64,000 nucleotides of DNA from DSSM01 sp964484125 (GTDB taxonomy: Bacteria > Bacteroidota > Ignavibacteria > Tepidaquicellales > Tepidaquicellaceae): positions 1 through 64,000 of the forward strand of contig CAZAEK010000006.1 of assembly GCA_964484125.1 (NCBI GenBank), written 5' to 3'. The position numbers and the translations under genes were made by a program. Shown here in pieces: positions 1 through 8,551 of the stretch. Position 1 is the first letter of the stretch; every line of letters starts with the position of its first letter. The notes beneath the pieces were generated by a model that ran no database searches, had not been told where the DNA came from, and was given only the letters and a program-made list of their open reading frames with translations.

Positions 1-543
1 ATCGTGGTCAACTACCCATATTGTATCTTTATTTAGCCCGGACATATCATCAAATTCTGACGCACCTGTATTCCATATTCTATTCCAATTTATACCGCTA
101 TTTGTTGTTTTATAAAAATAGGCTCTACCTCCGCCACTTCCGCCTGAAGCATATCCGTTATTGGTATCTGCAAAGTATATGCGACTGAAAAAGCATGTAT
201 CATCGTATTTTATGAGCCAATTATCTCCTCCGTTTGTTGTCTTGAGTATATAATTAATATTTCCGGGTCCGCTATTAGTTCCTGTTACCGCCCAACCCGT
301 AAGTGAGTCAAGGAAAAATACGTCTGAAATGCTTCTTCCATTAAGATTCGGCATAGTCTGTAAATACCAACCGGAAGGAGGCGGGCTGTCCTTGAAGTTA
401 TATCCAATAAACAATAGTAGTATTCCTATCGAATATAACCCTGTGTATATTCCTTTTATTATTCTTGTTGTGATTTTTCCGGATTCCATTGTTTTATTAT
501 TTTTTTGAAAGAAAATTTCTGTATTTTTAAATATTTTTTTCAT
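1..543 (-). CDS. YCF48/BNR-like repeat protein, membrane anchored or secreted (C-terminus cut by window edge)
   Basis: The gene reads leftward from ATG at 543 and stays open to base 1, giving 181 residues of an incomplete protein. A hydrophobic stretch at about residues 30-47 (IIKGIYTGLYSIGILLLFIG) is a membrane anchor or uncleaved signal. After it come repeats of the type 'ISDVFFLDSLTGWAVT...ILKTTNGGDNW' and 'IYFADTNNGYASGG...FYKTTNSGINW'. These are the short beta-propeller blades of the YCF48 (photosystem II assembly factor HCF136-like)/BNR family, common in secreted proteins of Ignavibacteria and other Bacteroidota-group bacteria, where no photosynthetic role is implied. The family is clear; the biological role is not. 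The C-terminus lies outside the window, so any sorting domain cannot be judged. Confidence 0.7.
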   Translation of the reverse strand, partial: MKKIFKNTEIFFQKNNKTMESGKITTRIIKGIYTGLYSIGILLLFIGYNFKDSPPPSGWYLQTMPNLNGRSISDVFFLDSLTGWAVTGTNSGPGNINYILKTTNGGDNWLIKYDDTCFFSRIYFADTNNGYASGGSGGGRAYFYKTTNSGINWNRIWNTGASEFDDMSGLNKDTIWVVDHD

Positions 544-924
544 CAGATATCTCTTGCTTTATCTTAACTTATTTGTTTTTTTTATATCATTCAAGATATT
601 TATTCCTAATCTGACAAAATACTCTATCAAAATCAATTCATAATATTAACCTTGTAATTTTAATAATATAACTTGCTACCCCAAAGATTTACCTGCTGAA
701 GACGTAATCCCGTTTTTGCTATTCCTTACCTATATTTTTCTGAATAATTATTTAAGAAAATATTTCTTATTTTATTTTAAATAATTACCAATGGAAAAAA
801 TTGAAAAAAATTAATTCTCAAATAACGCGAAAAAATAGCTTTGAATTTGTCTTAAGTTTTTCCCATAATTTTAACATAAATATTTTGGGAAATTACACGA
901 ATCCAATATCACTTCTACAAACGT
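544..924. other. Gene-free AT-rich stretch between two minus-strand genes
   Basis: About 380 bases lie between the P-type ATPase stop and the start of the YCF48-like gene. They are strongly AT-rich with A/T runs (about 470-620 and 740-840) and presumably hold the promoter of the downstream minus-strand gene. I see no open frame with a recognisable product, no tRNA and no clear terminator. The right end overlaps the hairpin repeat at 913-942. Confidence 0.6.
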
Positions 925-942
925 TCAATCCCTCCGGGATTG
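913..942 (-). repeat. Dispersed hairpin repeat, copy A (stem AATCCC/GGGATT)
   Basis: On the minus strand the sequence is a perfect 6-bp stem AATCCC-GGA-GGGATT followed by GAACGTTTGTAGAA. The same tail follows hairpins at 38503, 38551, 42271 (minus), 54100 (minus), 54170, 54245 and 54322. This copy overlaps the 3' end of the P-type ATPase gene and encodes its last residues (QQSRRD) and stop codon. Confidence 0.75.
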
Positions 943-3357
943 CTGTGATATGAAAAAGTTTAAAAATTGCCGGAATATGATTTGCAGTAACCCGTTAGTT
1001 AGTGCCAAAACGAATATTGATGCGAAATCAATTACGGAAATGGTTTTAATTTCATAGAAGATTTTCAGGATTCCTAAAGGATTTCCATCAAGTTCATTTA
1101 CCGAGAGTATGAAATACAACAGAATCAATATAACCGAAAAACCTGAATAATAAAGATAGTTCGACCTGTCTTCGAATGTTATTCCAATCAGGAAATTAAC
1201 GATAAAAGATAATGCAAGGAATGTTATTATTTTATCCGAAGATGAGACATCACCGCCTCCGGGAAAGAAGAAATTGCCAAAGAAATAAATTATGCCGAAT
1301 GATACAATAAGATAAGGTATTACAAATAAAAAAATCTGACTGAAAAAATTTTTTGGTTTTGAAATGTTGTTGTTTCTTGCGGCGATGAAATATGCAGGAA
1401 GCCCTGTTGATAAAACGTTTAACAGCGAACTGCCTCTGGGGGAAATAGTGAAATCCAATAAACTAAATCCGGAAAGAATAAATAAAACAATGAGAATCAG
1501 ATTTTTTGCTACGATTAGTTTCGTTACGGCGGTTACGGTATTGATAATCTTATTCCCTTCATTAAAGATTTGTGGAAGTGATTTAATGTTGTCTTCTTTT
1601 AAAACAATATCTGATATCTCTTTTGTGATAGTACTGCCGCTTTCCATTGCAATGCTGAAATCCGATTCCTTTATTGCTTTAACATCATTAATACCGTCTC
1701 CCATAAACCCTGTTATTTTGCCTTTTTTCTTTAATTCTTTTACAATTTCGAGTTTATCATCAGGTGTTAACCTTGAAAATATATCATATTTCTCAGAGAT
1801 TTCATCATTTTGAATTCCTTCAGAAGCTTCAAATGTCTTATTCCCGAAATAAAGAGGGTAATCTGTTTCCGAAAGTATTTTTTTTATTGAAGTTTTTGAA
1901 TCCCCGGAAAGTATTTTAACTTCTACGTTTTTTTCATTAAATAAATTAAATACTTCATTTATACCTTGTTTTATCTGTTCGCTGAACGATACAATACATA
2001 ATGGGTAAATCACATAATTTTTATAATTTTCAAGTCTCTCGTTCCGCTGAATGTTGATTTTACCTAAAAGAAGATTTCTGTAACCTTCACAGTTTGAATC
2101 CCTGTATATATCGCTTACAATTTTTCTTTTATCAAATGTAAGATTTTTAAGGATATTTTCATAAGCACCGAGTACAAGAGTATATAATCCATGTTCAGTA
2201 CGGAATTGTAAAAAACTCATTTTAATTTCAGACCTGAACGGTAATTCTTTAATTTTTACTGCATTCTCAAAACTATCAAGTTCTTTCAGTGTCTTTATTA
2301 CATTATCTTCGTCAGAGATAAGTTTTGCATAAGTGCCGAGAAGTTTTTTTATATCTCCGTTTGATTCTACTTCTGTTGTCCTTACTATCTGGGAAATTTT
2401 TATTTCGTTGTTAGTAATTGTTCCGGTTTTATCCAAACAAATTGTGTTTAAAGATGAAAAAGCGTCAATTGAATTAATTTTTTGAATAATTGCACCTGAT
2501 TTTGAAATCCTGTAAACACCTATAAGGAAAGTAATTGTTGCAAAGAAAATCAGACCTTCAGGAATTATTGAAATTGCAATTGCAGATATTTGTCTTATTC
2601 TGTCAGGATTCAAAGAAGAGTTGTTATAAGAAATCAAACTCTCGAGTAAAACCAAAACTATTGTTATCGCAAAAAACAGAACAAAAAAGAAATTTATTTT
2701 TTTCAGTAAAGGGGAGTTCTTAATCTTTATTTTTTTTACATCTTTAATTAATTTATTAGCATAACTTTTTTCACCTACGTTAATTGCCTCGTAAAATCCA
2801 GTCCCATACATACAAAAACTACCTGAAATAAGGTTCTCGTTGATTGATTTTTCCTGTAATACGGGCTCTCCGGTAATTAAAGATTCATCTATTTCGAGAT
2901 GGTTTGATTCAAGAACTTTACCGTCAACTACTATTTGTTCTCCTTTTTTAATATAGATTATATCACCTGTAACTATTTCCTTCCTGTCAATATTAATTAA
3001 TCTCCCGTCTCTGATAACACCGACCTTATTTCTTTTAAGAATGTTTGTTTTCGCGAGAAGGCGTGTGGTTTTATATTCCTGATAAATCGAGAGGGCTGTG
3101 TTAAAAAAGGTAACTGTGAAAATTCCAACCGAATCAAGAAACAGGCGGTTATCATTATTCGTAAATCCAAAATACAATAATACTCCGATTATAAATATAT
3201 TTATTATATTGAATACGCTAAACCCGTTTTCAAGAAGAATTTCAATGAAAGGTTTTACTTCTTTTTCTTCAGTTTTATTTGACTCTCCGGATTTTTGTTT
3301 TGACCTGACCTCTTCCGAACTTAAGCCCTTAAATGGTAAATTATTTTCAGTAGTCAA
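925..3357 (-). CDS. CtpE-like cation-transporting P-type ATPase
   Basis: An 810-residue P-type (E1-E2) ATPase that would pump a cation across the inner membrane at the cost of ATP. Visible motifs are the actuator TGEPV (about residue 162), the membrane motif PEGL (about 265), the phosphorylated aspartate in DKTGTITNNE (about 310) and the hinge GDGINDVKAIKESD (about 555). The PEGL motif, a hinge with GDG.NDV in place of GDGVNDAP, and no N-terminal metal-binding domain fit the CtpE-like group, reported as Ca2+ pumps in mycobacteria. The substrate here is therefore probably Ca2+, but this is inferred. Start is TTG at 3357, overlapping the TGA of the upstream gene (TTGA), so the two are probably translationally coupled. 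The C-terminus is contributed by a dispersed hairpin repeat. Confidence 0.85.
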   Translation of the reverse strand: MTTENNLPFKGLSSEEVRSKQKSGESNKTEEKEVKPFIEILLENGFSVFNIINIFIIGVLLYFGFTNNDNRLFLDSVGIFTVTFFNTALSIYQEYKTTRLLAKTNILKRNKVGVIRDGRLINIDRKEIVTGDIIYIKKGEQIVVDGKVLESNHLEIDESLITGEPVLQEKSINENLISGSFCMYGTGFYEAINVGEKSYANKLIKDVKKIKIKNSPLLKKINFFFVLFFAITIVLVLLESLISYNNSSLNPDRIRQISAIAISIIPEGLIFFATITFLIGVYRISKSGAIIQKINSIDAFSSLNTICLDKTGTITNNEIKISQIVRTTEVESNGDIKKLLGTYAKLISDEDNVIKTLKELDSFENAVKIKELPFRSEIKMSFLQFRTEHGLYTLVLGAYENILKNLTFDKRKIVSDIYRDSNCEGYRNLLLGKINIQRNERLENYKNYVIYPLCIVSFSEQIKQGINEVFNLFNEKNVEVKILSGDSKTSIKKILSETDYPLYFGNKTFEASEGIQNDEISEKYDIFSRLTPDDKLEIVKELKKKGKITGFMGDGINDVKAIKESDFSIAMESGSTITKEISDIVLKEDNIKSLPQIFNEGNKIINTVTAVTKLIVAKNLILIVLFILSGFSLLDFTISPRGSSLLNVLSTGLPAYFIAARNNNISKPKNFFSQIFLFVIPYLIVSFGIIYFFGNFFFPGGGDVSSSDKIITFLALSFIVNFLIGITFEDRSNYLYYSGFSVILILLYFILSVNELDGNPLGILKIFYEIKTISVIDFASIFVLALTNGLLQIIFRQFLNFFISQQSRRD

Positions 3358-3944
3358 GCGGTTTTAATATATTTTGTGGCAGTATTTGATTCGTTTGTAT
3401 ATCTGTTAATCAGTTTGTTCAGAGTGTTTTCAAATTTTAATTTGCTGTTTATAATATCTTTTGCCTGAATTTTTATTACCCTAATATTTTTTAAACTTAC
3501 AAGAGATAATTTTCTTTTGGAAATCGAAATCAATACACAAAGTTCAATATAATTTATAGCAAATAGTATTGAATCAAGGATTCCTAATCTGTTCACTTCA
3601 AAACCAAATTTCATCAGTGTTTCCGGTTTCATATAAAATGTAACTCCACGAAATACTGTATTGCTGTCAACTTTGCCATCTTCAATATCTTTACATAAAT
3701 TAACAAGTCCTTCGCCAAGGTAAATAAGCAATTTCAGCGGATTGATATTCATAATTCTGAAAAAGTCCCAGCTTGTACCGATATGTATTTCCCTGACACG
3801 ATAGAAAATAGGAACAGTAAAAAACATTTTTGAGTAGTATTTGTAAATTCCCAATCTGTTAAATAATGGGGTAGTAACATATCGCAGTATTCTGAAAACA
3901 ATTACAAAGAGTGCTAAGTATAATATTATATTTAGAATTATCAT
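3354..3944 (-). CDS. Small membrane-anchored protein of unknown function
   Basis: A 196-residue protein with one clear N-terminal transmembrane segment (residues 2-20, IILNIILYLALFVIVFRIL) and a second hydrophobic patch at about 122-140. The rest is basic and mostly polar. I recognise no family. It sits directly upstream of the P-type ATPase with a 4-base overlap (TTGA), so co-translation and a link to the pump are likely. It starts at ATG 3944, and the divergent enolase gene begins 174 bases away, leaving a shared promoter region between them. Confidence 0.6.
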   Translation of the reverse strand: MIILNIILYLALFVIVFRILRYVTTPLFNRLGIYKYYSKMFFTVPIFYRVREIHIGTSWDFFRIMNINPLKLLIYLGEGLVNLCKDIEDGKVDSNTVFRGVTFYMKPETLMKFGFEVNRLGILDSILFAINYIELCVLISISKRKLSLVSLKNIRVIKIQAKDIINSKLKFENTLNKLINRYTNESNTATKYIKTA

Positions 3945-4117
3945 ACTACAAAACTACATATTCAGCATATAAATAGTTTAAATTTAAAATTATTAAATTA
4001 TAATGTTTATAGCTTATTTTTTGTGTTTACTTTATCATTTGATTTTCTGAAATTATGAAAAGTCAAAAATTAGTGGAGTAAATTTTTTTTAATAAAACAA
4101 TTACAAAGGAGCTTGTT

Positions 4118-5401
4118 TTGAAAATTACTAAAATAGAAGGTCTTGAAGTTTTAGATTCAAGAGGAAATCCAACCGTTGAAGTTGAAATTACACTTGAAAA
4201 CGGACAAAAAGCGTCAGCTATTGTTCCTTCCGGAGCATCTACAGGCGAAAGGGAAGCTGTAGAACTTCGTGACGGCGATAAAAAAAGATACCTTGGTAAA
4301 GGGGTGAAAAAAGCAATTGAAAATGTTAACACACATATTGCTTCTGCGGTTACCGGAATGGATGTAACAAGTCAGAGATCAATTGATAGTGCTATGATCG
4401 AACTTGATGGAACTCCAAACAAGGGTAAACTCGGTGCAAATGCAATACTCGGAGTATCAATGGCAGTTGCAAAGGGTGGTGCATTAGTCAGCGGATTGCC
4501 GCTTTATAAATATCTTGGCGGTTCCAATGCTTCTTTACTCCCTGTTCCTTCAATGAATATAATAAATGGCGGAAAGCACGCAGATAATAATGTTGACTTT
4601 CAGGAATTTATGATTGCCCCTCATACGGCTCCTAATTTTGCTGAGGCGATAAGAATTGGAATTGAAGTATTTCACAGCTTAAAATCAGTTCTTCACAAAA
4701 AAGGTTACAATACTGCAGTAGGAGATGAAGGCGGATTTGCTCCAAATCTTAAATCTAACGAGGAAGCTGTTGAAGTAATTCTCGATGCAATTGTAAAAGC
4801 TGGCTATAAACCGGGAGATGATGTTTCACTATGCCTTGACCCTGCAGTCAGCGAGATGTGGGAAGACGGCGGATACGTTTTTTCTAAATCTGATAAATCA
4901 AAGAAAAGCCCGGAGCAAATGGTAGAGCATTGGGTTGACTGGGTGAAAAAATATCCTATAGTATCACTCGAAGACGGAATGGCTGAAAATGACTGGGCGG
5001 GCTGGAAACTTCTTACAGAAAAATTAGGTAATAAAATTGAACTTGTCGGCGATGATATCTTTTGTACTAATCCCTCAATACTTGCTAAGGGAATAGATGA
5101 AGGAATAGCTAATTCAATACTTATCAAATTAAATCAGATAGGTACAGTAACAGAAACTTTGGATACAATCGAACTTGCAAATAAAAATAATTATTTCTAT
5201 TTTATATCACACAGGTCAGGCGAGACAGAAGATACTACTATTGCCGACCTTGCAGTAGCCACCTCATCAGGTCATATAAAGACTGGTTCGGGCTGCCGTT
5301 CGGAAAGAATTGCAAAGTTTAATCGTCTATTAAGAATAGAGAAAGAACTTGGCAAGCAGGCAAGATTTGCAGGGAAGTCTGCATTCAAAAATGTAAAATA
5401 A
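4118..5401 (+). CDS. eno: Enolase (phosphopyruvate hydratase)
   Basis: Cytoplasmic glycolytic enzyme converting 2-phosphoglycerate to phosphoenolpyruvate. The 427-residue length is normal. Visible landmarks are the loop SGASTGEREAVELRDGD (residues 38-54), the metal ligands in SLCLDPAVSE, VSLEDGMAEND and VGDDIFCTN, the catalytic lysine in ILIKLNQIGT and the signature SHRSGETEDTTIADLAV near residue 366. The start is TTG at 4118, supported by a strong Shine-Dalgarno AAAGGAG at 4105-4111 and by the conserved N-terminus KITKIEGLEVLDSRGNPTVE. It heads a plus-strand run into scpA, scpB, rluB and lysS; scpA begins 15 bases after its stop. Confidence 0.98.
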   Translation: MKITKIEGLEVLDSRGNPTVEVEITLENGQKASAIVPSGASTGEREAVELRDGDKKRYLGKGVKKAIENVNTHIASAVTGMDVTSQRSIDSAMIELDGTPNKGKLGANAILGVSMAVAKGGALVSGLPLYKYLGGSNASLLPVPSMNIINGGKHADNNVDFQEFMIAPHTAPNFAEAIRIGIEVFHSLKSVLHKKGYNTAVGDEGGFAPNLKSNEEAVEVILDAIVKAGYKPGDDVSLCLDPAVSEMWEDGGYVFSKSDKSKKSPEQMVEHWVDWVKKYPIVSLEDGMAENDWAGWKLLTEKLGNKIELVGDDIFCTNPSILAKGIDEGIANSILIKLNQIGTVTETLDTIELANKNNYFYFISHRSGETEDTTIADLAVATSSGHIKTGSGCRSERIAKFNRLLRIEKELGKQARFAGKSAFKNVK

Positions 5402-5416
5402 TAAGAAGCTCTTAAT

Positions 5417-6217
5417 GTGAGTCATATTTCCACAGAAAAAGAAAATTTAAAGGATTATACTCCGAAATCTAAAGATTACTGGGCTAAGTTACCGGAATTT
5501 GAAGGTCCTCTTGATATTCTGCTTCATTTTGTCAAAGAAGATGAATTGAATATTTATGACATTCCTATTTCAAAAATAACAAAAGATTTTCTCGGTTATG
5601 TTAATTATATGCAATCTCTTGATATTGAACTTGCCGGCGAATTTCTTCTAATGGCTACCGAGCTTATGAAAATAAAAGCCAGAATGCTGATTCCGGCTGA
5701 TAGTGAGGAAACTGAAGGCGAAGAAGAAGATCCGAGAATTAACCTTGTCAGAAAACTTCTGGAGTATAAAAGATTTAAAGAAGCCTCAGCTTCTATGAAT
5801 ACTCTTCTGGAAGAGGCAAGAAAAAGGTTTACAAGAGGATATTTCGGTTCCGATTATGTATTTGCTGATTCTGAAAACGATATGGAAAGATTCGATATGA
5901 AAAATTTAACTATTTTTAATTTAATTAAAGGATACAGAGAAGTTATTTTAAGTATCAGGAGTGAAGTTGTTCATCCAATTCAGCTTCTTTCAACAACCCC
6001 GGAAGAACAAAGGGATTACATAATCAGGTTACTTTTCGAAAGAACAAAAGTAAATTTTTATGAAATTTTTGCGGAATTGATTGAAGATAAAATGAAAATA
6101 ATCTGCACATTTCTGGCAGTACTACAGCTTGCTCTTGAAGGTTTTTTAATTATTGATGTAAATCAGGATGACCGTTCAGATTTCTCAATAAGTAAGGCAA
6201 TACCAATTCAGAATTGA
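5417..6217 (+). CDS. scpA: Segregation and condensation protein A (kleisin)
   Basis: A 266-residue ScpA kleisin, the subunit that bridges SMC heads and binds ScpB in bacterial condensin. Diagnostic N-terminal sequence is FEGPLDILLHFVKEDELNIY, followed by DIPISKITKDFL and MATELMKIKARMLIP, with an acidic linker (EETEGEEEDPRI). The C-terminal winged helix includes IICTFLAVLQLALEG. Start is GTG at 5417; an ATG two bases upstream runs straight into TGA and cannot be used. The stop overlaps the TTG start of scpB (TTGA), the usual scpA-scpB coupling. No smc gene is in the window. Confidence 0.95.
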   Translation: MSHISTEKENLKDYTPKSKDYWAKLPEFEGPLDILLHFVKEDELNIYDIPISKITKDFLGYVNYMQSLDIELAGEFLLMATELMKIKARMLIPADSEETEGEEEDPRINLVRKLLEYKRFKEASASMNTLLEEARKRFTRGYFGSDYVFADSENDMERFDMKNLTIFNLIKGYREVILSIRSEVVHPIQLLSTTPEEQRDYIIRLLFERTKVNFYEIFAELIEDKMKIICTFLAVLQLALEGFLIIDVNQDDRSDFSISKAIPIQN

Positions 6218-6954
6218 CAGATAATAATTTAAAACATATAATAGAGTCAATAATTTTTGCTTCTGAAGAAGAATTAACCCTTAAGCAATTAAAGGACGTA
6301 TTAGATAATTGCGGAATACCAGCATCGTTTAAAGAAATTGAAATGACTATTAACACTTTGAACGAAGAGTATGACTCCCGCGGCTCTGCATTTAATATAA
6401 TCAGGATTGCAGGAGGATATCAGTATGCGACTAAAAGGGATTTTGCAGAATTTGTAGGAAAACTAAAGCTTGAAACAAGCAAGAAAAAGCTCTCTCAATC
6501 TGCAATTGAAACACTTGCAATAATTGCCTATAAACAGCCAATTGCCCGTTCCGAAATTGAATTCATCAGAGGAGTAAATGTTGATTACATTGTTAATGCT
6601 CTTCTCGAGAGGGATTTGATTATGATAAAAGGCAGGGCAACAACTCCGGGAAGGCCAATTTTATATGGGACATCAGATAATTTCCTTAAGATACTCGGCT
6701 TGAATTCATTAAATGACCTTCCAAAACTAAGGGAAATTAATGATATTTTAAAAAATGAGAAAATTGAAGGATTAACTGAAGCTGATATTGAACTGTTTAA
6801 TTCAGTAAACATTACAGATTCATCTCAGGAAAGTGGTCAAAGTTCTATTAATTTTGAAGACAATACTGAAGATAAAAAAACAGAAATACAAAACAGTGAT
6901 TTAGAAACTAATGAAATAAAATCAAATGATGGAGAAACCAACCAGAATCAATAA
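6214..6954 (+). CDS. scpB: Segregation and condensation protein B
   Basis: ScpB dimers bind ScpA in the SMC condensin complex. The 246-residue protein has the two winged-helix region with IIESIIFASEEELTLKQL at the N-terminus and the highly conserved ETLAIIAYKQPIARSEIEFI and GRATTPGRPILYGTS segments. The last 45 residues are acidic, Asn/Glu/Ser-rich and probably disordered. Start is TTG at 6214, overlapping the scpA stop. Its 3' end overlaps the rluB start by 29 bases, consistent with one operon. Confidence 0.95.
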   Translation: MTDNNLKHIIESIIFASEEELTLKQLKDVLDNCGIPASFKEIEMTINTLNEEYDSRGSAFNIIRIAGGYQYATKRDFAEFVGKLKLETSKKKLSQSAIETLAIIAYKQPIARSEIEFIRGVNVDYIVNALLERDLIMIKGRATTPGRPILYGTSDNFLKILGLNSLNDLPKLREINDILKNEKIEGLTEADIELFNSVNITDSSQESGQSSINFEDNTEDKKTEIQNSDLETNEIKSNDGETNQNQ

Positions 6955-8551
6955 ATTTATCTCCTCCTGCACTTCACTATCAAGGAGAAAAGTTGATGAG
7001 TATATCCTTCAGGGCAGAATAACGATAAACGGATATACAATTTATGATCCGGGATATATTATAAATCCCTCTGAGCATAAAGTAGCGGTTGACGGAGAAT
7101 TAATCAAGCCTTCTATGAGGAAGATTTATATTCTTATGAACAAACCTACAAAGGTTATTACTGCAGTTTCTGATGATAAAGGAAGACCTACGGTAATGGA
7201 TGTTCTCGGAGAAAGGATGAATGTATTCCCGGTCGGAAGGCTGGATTATGATACATCCGGCTTTTTACTCCTTACAAATGACGGGGATCTGGCGAATGAG
7301 CTGATGAATCCAAAATTTAAAGTTACGAAGACGTACGAGGTAACTCTTTCTAAACCGCTGGATAATAAGCACAGATTGCTGTTAATGAAGGGAATAGTAC
7401 TTGATGGCTATAAGACAAGACCATGCTATATTAATTTAAAAGGGAAAAACAATACAAACACTGTATTTATAACACTTGTAGAAGGGAAGAACAGACAGGT
7501 CAGAAGGATGTTTGAGCATTTTGGATATTTTGTGAATAAGCTTGAGCGTATTAAATATGGTCACATGAAACTCGGAAGTCTCGCCCCCGGTCAATGGAGA
7601 TATTTATCAAACGAAGAGGTGAATAATCTGAGAAAAGTAATTGAAATGGGGATTAATGAGAATTTCCTGCGTGAAGATGAACTGGCAAATAAGTCTCGTG
7701 GCGAAGAAGTTAAAAATGTAACCGAATTTCATGAAGAAGAAGCCGCTGCGGTGAAACCATCTAAGAAAAAAAAGACTGCAAAGACCAAAAAAACAGAAGA
7801 AGAGGAAAAGCCGGAGAAAAAGTCAAAAACCAAAAAAACAACTTCAAGGAAATCAAAAAAAAACGAAGAGCCGGAAGAACAGGAAGCAATTACAGAAGAG
7901 CAGATAAAACCGGAGCAGGAAATAGAAGTAACAGAAGACGAAGAAATTAATGTTGATGCACTTGATTATTTTGATGAAGATGATTTTGACCTTGTATCTG
8001 AAGATGAACCTCAGGAGATTAGTTTCAATAAAAAGATAACTGAGAAAAAAATTGAATATGATGAGTATGGGGAGGTAAATTTCAACAAGATTGAAAACTT
8101 CTCTGATAGTGATAACTCTGATTTATTTTCACATGGTAAAAAGATACCGAAAAAAATAAAAAAAAGTTTTAATAAAATAGATGATGAAGTATCAGGCAAT
8201 GTATTGCTTTCCACTGAATCTCAGCCGAAAAAATCTGTAAGCCCAAATAATAAAGCCGGTAAAGTAAAATCAAAACCATTTTCAAAGGCGAAGCCAAAAT
8301 TAAATTCATTTAAATCACCAGCGAAATTACCGAGTAGTATAGAAAAAGTGGTACAAATGCCAAAATATTACATAGATGAGAACGGTGAGAAAAATTTTAA
8401 TACTCTTGCGCTTGATAACTCATCAAACATAATGAATTTTTACGAATCAGAAAAAAAATATAAAAACATTTACGAATATGAACAACGAGCAGAACGATCA
8501 GGTAAAAAGAAGACTGGAGGAACTCGGGGAGCTAAAAAGTCTCGGCGTTAA
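6926..8551 (+). CDS. rluB: RluB-type 23S rRNA pseudouridine synthase with long charged C-terminal extension
   Basis: An S4 RNA-binding domain (RINKFISSCTSLSRRKVDEY, residues 5-24, then GRITINGYTIYDPGYII) precedes the RsuA/RluB-family catalytic domain. That domain has the active-site aspartate in FPVGRLDYDTSGFLLLTNDG (about residue 110), plus VTKTYEVTLSKPL and EGKNRQVRRMFEHFG. RluB isomerises a uridine in 23S rRNA. The catalytic part ends near residue 250. The remaining ~290 residues are an unusual Lys/Glu-rich tail with KKKKTAKTKK-like blocks, an acidic section and a basic C-terminus. Typical family members are 240-300 residues. The gene overlaps scpB by 29 bases and lysS by 74 bases. RluB versus a sister subgroup (RsuA/RluE/RluF) is judged from context next to scpA/scpB. 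Confidence 0.88.
   Translation: MMEKPTRINKFISSCTSLSRRKVDEYILQGRITINGYTIYDPGYIINPSEHKVAVDGELIKPSMRKIYILMNKPTKVITAVSDDKGRPTVMDVLGERMNVFPVGRLDYDTSGFLLLTNDGDLANELMNPKFKVTKTYEVTLSKPLDNKHRLLLMKGIVLDGYKTRPCYINLKGKNNTNTVFITLVEGKNRQVRRMFEHFGYFVNKLERIKYGHMKLGSLAPGQWRYLSNEEVNNLRKVIEMGINENFLREDELANKSRGEEVKNVTEFHEEEAAAVKPSKKKKTAKTKKTEEEEKPEKKSKTKKTTSRKSKKNEEPEEQEAITEEQIKPEQEIEVTEDEEINVDALDYFDEDDFDLVSEDEPQEISFNKKITEKKIEYDEYGEVNFNKIENFSDSDNSDLFSHGKKIPKKIKKSFNKIDDEVSGNVLLSTESQPKKSVSPNNKAGKVKSKPFSKAKPKLNSFKSPAKLPSSIEKVVQMPKYYIDENGEKNFNTLALDNSSNIMNFYESEKKYKNIYEYEQRAERSGKKKTGGTRGAKKSRR

Noticed and set aside
1364..1813. 149-codon plus-strand frame inside the P-type ATPase
   Set aside because: Antisense shadow of a conserved gene with intact motifs on the minus strand.
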